NCBI GenBank assembly: GCA_029931535.1
Contig: JAQPZY010001347.1
Span: 2,019,501 to 2,083,500 of the forward strand
DNA length: 64,000 nucleotides
Direction of reading: 5' to 3'
DNA from: Margaritifera margaritifera
Taxonomy: Eukaryota > Mollusca > Bivalvia > Unionida > Margaritiferidae
In this document: positions 49,300-58,899 of the stretch, piece after piece
How the letters are laid out: each line of letters begins with the position of its first letter
Position numbering within the stretch: the stretch's first letter is position 1
Made by a program: the position numbers and the translations under genes
Notes under the pieces: generated by a model
Databases searched by the model: none
Seen by the model: only the letters and a program-made list of their open reading frames with translations
What the model was told of the DNA's origin: nothing

Positions 49300-50560
49300 T
49301 CATTAGTTACGCATACTAAAAAAGGAAGAAACTGGAGAAAAAAGAAACCTCGTTAATGAACCTGATAAGTTAGAAACGGACTCATACGAACAGCAAAGAA
49401 ATTTAAAGAAATGAAACTCAATATTTAAGAAAAGATAAAATAGAACAATATTATATTAGAAATAATGCCAAATGAATTCAAGAATGTGAACACCAAGAAA
49501 TTATTCTTGTTCCTTAGAAATTATTAGCAGAATGGAAACTTTAGTAAAAGCAAAATGTTCTGATAAATTTATCTTTTAATGAAGTACGTAATTTTTAAAG
49601 TAAAATCTATTCTAAAACTCAAGAGACAGTTTAGATGAGAGTGTAATGTCCCAAAATTTAACTACAACAGTTTTATATTTTGGAAAGAAAGAGACAAATA
49701 GATTAACGACTTAGTGTTCTAACAAATATGAAAATGACATATCTTCAGGATCTTAAGGATTTAATGTAAACATTAAAAATATTTGAATGATTTAAAATAT
49801 TTTATTTTCAGAGCAAATAATGAAGCTAACAAGTTTCAAATAGTCTGTTACAATATATTATTCTTTGCTTATCGAAAGTAGATAAACCAAGACAGTTAAA
49901 ATATAACTTGTATTACCCATTTAAATGCAGCCTAAAAATCTGAACCTGGATGTATATCCCAATAAAATATTTCGACAACAGTAATCTCTGAAAAATCAGG
50001 AAAAGAATGGATTGAAATCTGATAAATAGTTGAAAATATTTAATTAATATAGGACTTAATACAGTTTTATAAACAACAGAGTATTTCTTGTCAACTAGCT
50101 CTAACTAATTTTGAAAACCCACAGTATCTCAGTACATTCAGGAAAAAGAATTAATATATTTTAAGTTTGTGAACTCCTTGCGAAAATGATTAAGATGTTT
50201 ATAACAAATATGCTATTATCAGTTATACATAATAGTCTTATATCAGATTCGTGTGTAGTAAGAAGAGGCTTTAGACAATGAGATCCTATTACATTAAATC
50301 TCCTTCTTCTCTGTGCAAATATACTATCTATTCTGATAACAGGCAATTGAAGTATCAAAGTATAGTAGTAAATAATTAAGAACATAAAACTACACAATTT
50401 GCAGATGATACTACACTTTCCATCAATATTTGTTTCAGAAACCGTGTTGTTCTGCTCTGAATCTATTAAAATTTTAGCTTCAATATCAGGTCTTAATGTA
50501 TATCTTGAAAAAGTTAAAGTAATGTGTATGAAAAGAAAAACATTCAGTAAAGATATATAG
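49300..50560 (+). pseudogene. non-LTR retrotransposon reverse transcriptase, decayed
   Basis: The clearest blocks are RRGFRQ-stop-DPITLNLLLLCANIL (about 50,259-50,325), matching the RT motif RGCRQGDP...LF, and QFADDTTLSI (about 50,394-50,424), the YADD-type catalytic box. A SGLNVYLEKVKVMC-like segment follows at about 50,487-50,530. Upstream weaker phrases (MIKMFITNMLLSVIHNSLIS near 50,185-50,240) fit the preceding finger/palm region. Many stops and frameshifts occur. The protein would copy element RNA at a nicked target. The motif style suggests an L1-like clade, but that is uncertain. Confidence 0.65.
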
Positions 50561-52126
50561 CATTATGCATTTTTATAAATTGCTTGGGATGAATCTCAAT
50601 TCATCCTTTTTAGCTATAGACTTTTCGATGACCTTAGATGAAATAATGGATATTAGTTATAAAATACATCCCCAAAATACAACAATTATTATTCAGTTAC
50701 CAAACAGACTATTGACTTCATGTGGATCAATAATAGTAAACAAAATGATAGCTCTGTTTAAGCTCAATTATTTGTTTTGGGGCTACCGAATCCATCTGCT
50801 AATATTTTACAGAATGAAAGTATAAATTGTTCCTTACCTTTATTTTGCAAGACAAAAATGATAGAATGAACACGGATATAATCATACAAAACAGGAACAG
50901 TTGATTAAATATGGTAAATTTAAAAACCTCCTGCAAGCACAAACATGCTTCAGATTTAAAGAATAACTAAAAACAAAAACAACAACAAAAAAAAAACTAC
51001 TGTTGTGATGATATTTTTATCAAAATATTTTTCTTGAAGAGAAGCCATATCATTCAATAAATAAATGGTGGAAGATCTTTTAAACGCACTTGTTATCATT
51101 GACATAAGGGGAAATAATCACTTACCTCAATTCAATGAAACTATATAAGTAAAAACATAAAGATAGCTTTATAAAATTTTTTGTTGTTAAAGAAAGAGTG
51201 ATTAAGTATCATTTGGATCAGGAAGCTGCAGTCTGAAAAAGTTATTTGTTGATTGAACAATTCAGTGCTACACTCTGAAACGTTCTGACTTCTAGTACAG
51301 CAATATGCAGTAAAAGGTTTCTTTTTATCACCAATGTCGACACATATGTTTAGCGCGCCGGAATTAAAAAACAAAAAAACAAAAAGAAAAAGAAAACTCT
51401 CGATTCTGACGTGGATTGAGTACTGGGCAAATACCCCCCCCCCTCCAACCACCCACCCATCCACTCCCAAAAAGCAAAGAAACTCCAAACATTTTCTATC
51501 TGCTCTATCGTTAGAGAAATCACACCATATCATGAAAAGAAAAAAAAAAACAAAAAAAACCCATCTCCACAGTCCAAGGAGCTCATATAATATAGGTTTT
51601 GTTACTTTCAATTTACCTTTAAGGGAAAATTAAAATATTTGAATATTAAAATTGCAAATTAATATTTTATAATAAAGGAGTGATGTTTATAAAATATATT
51701 TTCGATGGAGCTAAATTTAGCGTATCTAAACAATCTAACACAAACTTAATATAGGAAAATGAAATGAACGTCTTTTTTATATGTTTGTAATATAATTTAT
51801 AATTTATTTGATCCAACACAAACCAGCTGATTTATTTCAATGTAAAGTAGCCAATAAAACAAGATCAAGACTAAAATGGGGATTGCGTTTTAATATTACC
51901 TAGAGATACGGAAAAAAGTTATACCAATGTATTTATTTATTTGCGCTACAGACTGTAGAATATAATGGTTTACTCCATGATTCTTGAAAGAATACTGCCT
52001 GAAAAATATATTTGAAGAAAATATGTGTTATTACAATCTAAATAGCTATGCGAAAAAGAAGTCTGAAAAAAAATGTCAACATCTCTTTGGGGAATAAAAG
52101 CGTTTAAATGAGTTTTGGGCAAAAAA

Positions 52127-52180
<54 letters not shown>
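52127..52180. repeat. (TA)n microsatellite
   Basis: Pure TA run. Confidence 0.95.
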
Positions 52181-52185
<5 letters not shown>

Positions 52186-52323
52186 GAAAAACAACAAACA
52201 ATTTCAATTACAAGGTCTGAGTGATATTTTTAAATATCGCTACCAGCCTGAGATCAATATGGCAAATAAAACAAACAGTAGATAAAAAGTAAACATCATT
52301 ATATCTTTATTATATGTACTGGG

Positions 52324-52326
<3 letters not shown>

Positions 52327-52405
<79 letters not shown>
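52327..52405. repeat. (TA)n microsatellite
   Basis: Pure TA run, about 150 bp after the previous one. Confidence 0.95.
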
Positions 52406-52408
<3 letters not shown>

Positions 52409-52581
52409 AAAGACAGAGACAGAAAGATGCATCTTCATAGGTGTTTATTTTTACCTGTATGTTTATTTTTAATTATATGAATGTTTATGTGGTGATTCAA
52501 TAAACTAATAATTGTACTGAGAAACAAATATCTGATGTAAAGTAATTTTTATTAATAATGAAAATCCTCTTTGTTTTCCAG

Positions 52582-52654
52582 TCATTTTGCCAAGAACATA
52601 GCGAAGCGATATCAAGATCATTACAGCTGAACGTCTTTATTCAAAAAGATGCCA
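52582..52654 (+). CDS. candidate exon of an unrecognised gene
   Basis: A 73-nt segment lies between a strong acceptor (CTCTTTGTTTTCCAG, ending 52,581) and a consensus donor (GCCA|GTAAGT, GT at 52,655). Only one frame is open, and it reads SFCQEHSEAISRSLQLNVFI, leaving one spare base at the end. It could belong to the same gene as the exons at 54,724 and 57,748. However, the phase does not join directly to the preferred frame of those exons, so an unseen exon or a different gene is possible. Confidence 0.4.
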
Positions 52655-53398
52655 GTAAGTACGGGGGTATAAATAAAAATATTAAGACATATTTACAAGG
52701 TACCTTAAGTATACCAGCGTATTAGACAGATGACACTTCAGAACATTCATCTTTAAATCTATAAGTATTTTAATTGTTAGCCACTCTCTGGCATGTTTTG
52801 ATAAGCCCTCCCAACCCCCAACCCCTAAAATATTAGTCAGAAAGTTTGGTCATGTGTATTAATGCTGTAAATGACACATGTTTGTCGGAAAGTAGGTAGG
52901 GAAGATTAAATATGTCACTTGTCGATATGTTGTCGAGCTACACGTCTCATCTTCTGATTGAAACAGGTTGTCTACCAAAGCCAACTTATATCTCTCGAAG
53001 CACAAATAAATAAATGATCAACTTGACAACTTTTCCTCGAATCTATTGACCATCTCTTCAGGACGTCATTGATGTTACCACATTTAAATAATTATATCCA
53101 CTTTTGAAACTGTTATGAACATAATTTCCTTCACTCACTTGCCAGGGATCCAATATTTTGAAATTATCTCTTGATAAACCATTCAGTCTCACTGCTTCTC
53201 TTTTAGTATAATATTCTTTCATATTTATAAAAATTCCATTTAAAGGAACACACTAATCGACAATTTAAATTCACCATAATTTTTGCTGCTTTAGAGGGAC
53301 AAAATGATGGCAGTTGATCGCTTCTCGTATCTCCCATACACAAATAAGAATGATCACTGATGATATCAAAAATGCATCAAAAAGATTCATATATGCAG

Positions 53399-53462
53399 AC
53401 TATATCCAAGTCAATTCGAATTCTTCTGCATGGTTCGGATTCATTTTGGAGTGATCTGGAAG
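53399..53462 (+). CDS. candidate short exon
   Basis: A 64-nt segment lies between an acceptor-like TTCATATATGCAG and a consensus donor (GGAAG|GTAAAG). Two frames are open (TISKSIRILLHGSDSFWSDL, and an alternative reading LYPSQFEFFCMV). The second would end in the phase required by the exon at 54,724. Evidence is limited to splice-like borders. Confidence 0.25.
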
Positions 53463-54105
53463 GTAAAGAGACGGAATGTTGTTTATTATCTTCAGGACGT
53501 AAGCGTAGCATTGGTGTGTTCAAAATAAAGTATACAAGGAAAAATATGTTCAATACTTTTTAACGAATGTGCATTTTAAGTTTTTATTTTTCTTTCCATT
53601 GACTAATATGATAAAAGTGCGCCCTGAGCTGATGATATAAAATACAATAATAGTCGTCGTAATTGCTTCAAGCAATGATCATCTTGCAAACTTGTATACC
53701 CAACAATTGTTCGATTAAATTTATCACAAGCCAGCTGGTACCTATCCGCATTATTAAATTGGAACCGAAACAATATGACCATCAGTTTTATACCGCACCT
53801 CTTGTTGCTATGAAAGCTTGGAGAAAGAATTTAAGCAAAATTAATATTGATATGTATATCATGAATAATAAATCTGGATATAATTGTTTGTGTCTAAGTA
53901 TACCCAAAACAAAAAGCGTACAAAATATTGATTTACACCGAAACGCAATACATGAAATGAGAATTCAAGAAAATATTTCAAATCCAAGCTTATAATCAGG
54001 CCTCAAATGAATGATATTTTTACTATTTTCTTAACTTCACCCTTAACATATACGAAATGTCTGACGCCTGAGATATTTGTTTTTCCTGTCTGACGCCTGA
54101 GATAT

Positions 54106-54432
54106 TTGTTTTTCTTCAAAATAATAAAAATAAGGCACGGTATTTTAAAACAAAATATTTATTTGATTGACACGGAAAACAACAGTTATGGTCACCTTAA
54201 AGTTTGTATGATTGACATGGAAAACAACAGTTATGGTCACCTTAAAGTTTGTTTGATTGTCACGGAAAACAACAGTTATGGTCACCTTAAAGTTTGTTTG
54301 ATTGACACGGAAAACAACAGTTATGGTCACCTTAAAGTTTGTTTGATTGACACGGAAAACAACAGTTACGGTCACCGTAAAGTTTGTTTGATTGGCACGG
54401 AAAACAACAGTTATGGTCACCTTAAAGTTTGT
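54106..54432 (+). repeat. 42-bp tandem repeat, about 6.4 units, in-frame
   Basis: Units of 42 bp (GACACGGAAAACAACAGTTATGGTCACC... type, 54,163-54,432) are nearly identical. Because 42 is a multiple of three, they translate as a 14-residue repeat (LIDTENNSYGHLKVC type) on the plus strand, and the opposite strand is open too. The 188-codon frame that contains them continues into a TA microsatellite. Openness on both strands and the repeat tail argue against a gene. Two 23-bp copies of GACGCCTGAGATATTTG also lie just upstream (54,061-54,115). Confidence 0.85.
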
Positions 54433-54531
54433 TTTATTTTCGTCCTTTGCTTCTTTTCTATTCGTATGTGTAGTTTATCTCGAAGGTGTATTAACTTTAC
54501 CGATATACAGAAATTGGAGAAAAGAATATTA

Positions 54532-54534
<3 letters not shown>

Positions 54535-54616
<82 letters not shown>
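54535..54616. repeat. (TA)n microsatellite
   Basis: About 40 TA units. Confidence 0.95.
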
Positions 54617-54619
<3 letters not shown>

Positions 54620-54723
54620 AAAATGAGAAACCTGTATTTAACACTGAACGTTTATGCATGATCATTCACTGATATATTTTAAATAATAACATAACATATT
54701 AACGTTTCATATAATTATTTTAG

Positions 54724-54891
54724 ATACCTGCATCCGTTGGTCGGATAATACACGAAAAGGTAAATATCATACGGTTTATCATGCGGAATGATGTTCAGGG
54801 GTTCAGTCGCCAACTCGATCAGGACACACATTTTCTGCGAAGAACAATCTCCAGAGTCCGTCTTCCTGGACAAATAAATGCCATAATAAGG
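54724..54891 (+). CDS. internal exon of an unrecognised gene
   Basis: The 168-nt segment starts after an acceptor (ATAATTATTTTAG) and ends at a donor (AAGG|GTAATT). It is exactly 56 codons in an uninterrupted frame with helical, amphipathic composition (VGRIIHEKVNIIRFIMRN, then QLDQDTHFLRRTISRVRLPG). The same phase continues without a stop into the exon at 57,748, giving 118 open codons plus a stop, which is unlikely by chance in this AT-rich DNA. An internal donor (GAAAAG|GTAAAT at 54,759) allows a shorter alternative exon in another frame. No family was recognised. Confidence 0.45.
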
Positions 54892-55081
54892 GTAATTTTA
54901 AAAGTTGTCTCTTAAATATTAAATATGTGATCATGATGACAATTTCGTTTCCATTCGACTAGGCAAAAGTATTACCCTTTAAAACAAAGCGAAAATATGA
55001 CATATGCATATAACAAAATATATCTAGATTTTATGGTCATTTACAACTCACTGGTTAGATAACATGTGCATGTACACACAC

Positions 55082-55085
<4 letters not shown>

Positions 55086-55145
<60 letters not shown>

Positions 55146-55154
55146 GTATGTATA
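55086..55154. repeat. (TA)n(GTAT)n microsatellite
   Basis: A TA run passes into a short GTAT run. Confidence 0.9.
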
Positions 55155-55249
55155 TATGAATTTAATTACAATTTAGCAGAAAAATATTGTTTTTTGTTAG
55201 TTTGTTTTTCCTCCATTAACATAGTAGCATATCGGTATCTGACCACTAA

Positions 55250-57480
55250 TTATTTTACAGCCACAGTACCAGTCTACTGATGGGGAAATACAAAATAGGG
55301 TACTAAATATTTTGAGATGTATCCCATTGTCTATTACATGGATTTAGTTTTTGTCCATTATACATTTAATAAACTTCAATCTATCCACTATAGTTGACAA
55401 CAAAATATGTACTTTCGTTTTTTTATCCTGTATTGAATTTCCTACTCACAAAATATTACATGGACTCTTGGTGCGAGGCTATGGAATTAGGTGCAGACCA
55501 GAGAGTTCGCCTGTTGAGCAGCACGAGGCTCACAAATATGCTGCGAAACACCTGTACTTCAAACCTGAAAACAATTTCTCTAACTCTAATGAATAGAAGC
55601 ATGCATAGCGGTGGGAGCTGTGCGTGTATCCATGACAGCTATGTGTACCTTTGCATATCTGTCAGTGTCATTGATTGCTTATGAGAAATTACAATACAAT
55701 GGACCATTTCTAGAGTAATTTAGAGCAGACACAAAATAAAAATGCAAATAAGTATAGAAAATAAGACTCATGAAGCTTTTCAGTTGCCCAGTAGCTACTG
55801 ATATCTGGATCAATTGTCACATTTTTGCATCCATGTGAGATTGAAGTTTAAGGTAAAATAGACCCTCTATTTACCATGATATTTCATCACCAATATCCAA
55901 TAAAACAGTTATTTTTGCACTACAGACACAGTTAAGAACTTCCTGAGATGTAATGGAATTGACCTTAGGGGCTGAGTTTGGTTATGGTCACGACATTAAT
56001 CGCCTTGTTATTGTGGGTTACATTTTCTACCTGAATGTAACAGCACTGAGTGAGTTGCAGGGTAGAATGGTGTTTTCCCAACTCCTAAATTCATTGCGCT
56101 ATTGGATATATCACATTAAATGCTAATATTTTCTGCATCACTTCGCAACAAATTTCACTTTTCTTATTTCATCTCCTTGCTACATCTGTCCTGTATTTGC
56201 TGATATCACTGGACATGAAATGAAATTTATTAATGTATTACCTTTTTTGCAACATGTATCATATTTTATGTTGCACTGTGCTTTTTAAATGGCTTAATTT
56301 TTAATCTAATTTACAACTCTCTTTACCAAAGTATTAGTTGGAGTGATTGGTTATCTCCACTAGACCAGCTGTCTGAACTTTAAAATGGTGCATGTATTTT
56401 TGCAATTTTTAAATTACAATTAGAAACTGTGAGAAGAGACCTGTCTCTCAGAATAAATGATCTTTTGAGAAATATCTTGTCAGATGTATGTTGGATGAAT
56501 TTTTTTATTATTATTTATATTGTTTGGTTTTTGAAACATTTTTTCAGGTATTTTTTCTTTCAATTTTGTCTTACATTACTTTGCTTCATGAATGCTAGCG
56601 CTTTTTTTGTAAGATTGATGAATTTCTATTTACCTTCTGGCTTCGGAATCCCCGGCAAGCAGATGGACTTATACATTTGTGATGTTAGTCAGGTTTTAGG
56701 AACTTGTATTGCACCAAATATCTTTGGTAGTAGAAGAGTCTGAACCTGTCTTTTTTTAAACAAGATTGTACATTTTCTTCAAAAGCCTTTATATTGTGGT
56801 TTTGTGACACCCTTCTCTACATTGTTCTCACTTGTTACACCCTTGTTATGGGACATATTACTTGGTTTTAAATAAAAGTGTCTCCTATTAAGATAACCAT
56901 CGGTGTTCCACCTTACTTTTGTTATTTTTGACACTGTAATATGATTGTAGTTAATGATTAGCTGCTATAAAGAATTCTTAATATATGATTCAAGGAAACA
57001 AAAACTCAAAGTAAGAACATTGTAGGCATCCAAAATGTCCTCTCTGCACCAGAAATTGATGACAACAGAGGTTTTGTAATTTGATACATCTTATTACATA
57101 ATGCCTATAGGTGTATATTTTACGCATGCAAACACACAGGGAATGGAGAAAACATAATACAAACTATTAAAATCAACTAACTTATTCCGTTATCTACATT
57201 TATAATGTACGAACATGGTACACAATGTCTCTAACTCTAATGATTGGAAGCATGCATGGTTTGTATTGTATTGTATTTTGATGATTCGTCACAATTTAAG
57301 ATGTCACACTTCAATCCATGCATTCTATTTCATGTTGATTTTTCTCTCAAGACAGTGTTTTTTTTTACTTCATCATGCATATGTCTGTTCGTTTGTTTTC
57401 TGCACGGAATATTATATGGCGAATATCTTGTTTATAGGTAAAGGTGTATTCTTTAGTGAAAAACAAATTAAATTGAGCAT
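55250..57480 (-). repeat. 2-kb dispersed repeat, copy D (inverted)
   Basis: On the minus strand this segment aligns with copy A (25.3-27.3 kb) and, at its 55.25-55.53 kb end, with copy B. Inverted landmarks include the GATGACAACAGAGG/TTCTGGTGCA region (about 57,045-57,075) and GTTCTCACTTGTTACACC (about 56,825). GAATCCCCGGCAAGCAGA (about 56,645) and CAATGGACCATTTCTAGA (about 55,698) follow. The phrase CTCTAACTCTAATGA-TNGAAGCATGCAT occurs at both 55,578 and 57,230, giving direct repeats about 1.65 kb apart, as in copy A. It sits in the presumed intron between exons 54,724 and 57,748. Confidence 0.75.
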
Positions 57481-57747
57481 CTAAATTTTATCTTAAACGT
57501 TTATAAAGCTATGTTTATGTAAATCAGAGTAGGAGCGTAAACATAATGATTTTGCCTTTACGAATGAACTTCCTACTTTTTGTACTTTTATAACCGACGT
57601 TTTCCAATTGTGGGAATCCATTATTTCTCTTAATATATGAATATAAATATTTTTGGGGTGAAGATGAATGATCATGCAATAAAATATACGTGTGATTGAA
57701 TCTGGTAGTTATGAGTTATGACATTGCAAATAAAATTATGTTTGCAG

Positions 57748-57936
57748 GTTCGGAATCTATTAGATCGTTACGAAAGAATGCTTGCTGCAGTAGTAGAAAC
57801 TCTTATTATCAGGGGATGTCCGCAGGTTACGATTACATGGGCACTGTCTGGGGACAACGCGGACCTGCTTAGAAGACCAACAGATCCAGAAACCATAGCA
57901 ATAAGGGAATCACGATTGATGTTTTTCTTCCTGTAA
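57748..57936 (+). CDS. probable terminal exon of an unrecognised gene
   Basis: After a good acceptor (ATTATGTTTGCAG) a 63-codon frame including the stop (TAA at 57,934-57,936) reads VRNLLDRYERMLAAVVETLI, then GCPQVTITWALSGDNADLL. An AATAAA polyadenylation signal lies at 57,946-57,951, just after the stop. It joins in phase with the exon ending at 54,891, and the two together form a helical C-terminus of 118 residues. An alternative frame, reachable from the donor at 54,759, ends earlier and contains YYQGMSAGYDYMGTVWGQ. That stretch has a faint likeness to the start of a kringle domain but lacks the rest. The protein family is unknown. Confidence 0.45.
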   Translation, partial: VRNLLDRYERMLAAVVETLIIRGCPQVTITWALSGDNADLLRRPTDPETIAIRESRLMFFFL

Positions 57937-58029
57937 TGACTGCCAAATAAAAACTGACATCAATAACATCAATCTCAAAACTCAGTTACTGTCTATTTTA
58001 GAGGTAAATACACGCATTCTAAATTCTCA

Positions 58030-58870
58030 ATTTATTGAAACGATCGTCTTCCTTCGTGCTGTTCTACGTGTTCCAAGTCGATGCCTTCTGAGGATCGGTA
58101 CCGTTGTTTGAATATTTTTTTCTTTCTGTATTGTGACATCAGGAAGGATAGCCGTTGGCTTCTTGTTTCAATTTCAAAAAGTAGCTGACGTAGTCTGAAC
58201 AAATTCCTGAACTCGTGTCGTCGTCCTGTTGGTATTGATCTGTGGTAGGAACGTGCCAAATTTCGAATACTGTTAACATTCGGTATCCACGATCCAGAGC
58301 ATTAAACAAGTCGACAGTCACTTACATTGCTGACAAGGCGCGTTCTTGGTCATCGTGACATGGTTGGTGTTGATTACACATTTCGGTACACGTGCGAGAT
58401 AAACGAAACAGTTGTTCGTTGAAATATGATGCAATACGGAATATTACAAGTTAGTGGGTGGAGGAACTTTACATTTGATCATTACTGTCGGATATGTTTG
58501 ACGTTGATCTGTTCTGTCAAAATTTCAGGCGTCCGGTAGGAAATCGAATATATTTATACACCCAATGATACAATGAACATACATCAATATATTTGATTTG
58601 TTCTCCTTGAGATTTGTCGGCTTCGTACAACAAGCGTGTAGCACTTGTTCTGTCATCCAAACAAATTGTCGTGAGGATTCAAAGGTTCGATGTCCACCAC
58701 ATCGTAGCCTTCGATGATGCGTCGAAATTATGGCTTTGTCTTGAAACGCTGATCGTAGTCATGTTCCCACATTTCTAACACTTGGTAACGTTGACTTTTC
58801 AAACTCAGGCGTCGTTGGCAAGGTTTGTCATGCAACTCTTCCAAGGTGAACCCTGTCAAGGAATTTTCAG
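58030..58870 (-). pseudogene. type-B DNA polymerase relic (Polinton/Maverick-like)
   Basis: Minus-strand blocks follow the order of protein-primed family-B polymerases (DNA_pol_B_2). ELHDKP with YQVLEMWEHDYD lies at about 58,760-58,850, and PLNPHDNLFG and, one frame over, DRTSATRLLYEA at about 58,590-58,690. YIDVCSLYHWV (about 58,560) fits the first palm-domain Asp region (DxxSLYP type, with His for Pro). IKCKV (about 58,475), ALDRGYRMLTVFEIWHVP (about 58,245-58,300) and DYVSYFLKLKQEANGYPS (about 58,139-58,195) follow, then a short EGIDLEH segment. In intact elements the enzyme copies the transposon. Several frameshifts and stops make this a fragment. No integrase, ATPase or capsid gene was seen nearby. 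Confidence 0.75.
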
Positions 58871-58899
58871 ATCTTGGAGAGGATAACTGGTGGGACGTC

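Noticed and set aside
51141..51611. 156-codon minus-strand frame rich in Phe and Leu
   Set aside because: It is the antisense of poly-A/AAAC and poly-C tracts (51,365-51,560); its composition follows from the low-complexity DNA.
56429..56743. 104-codon plus-strand frame rich in Phe and Leu
   Set aside because: It lies inside the inverted dispersed repeat copy D and has no counterpart frame in copy A.
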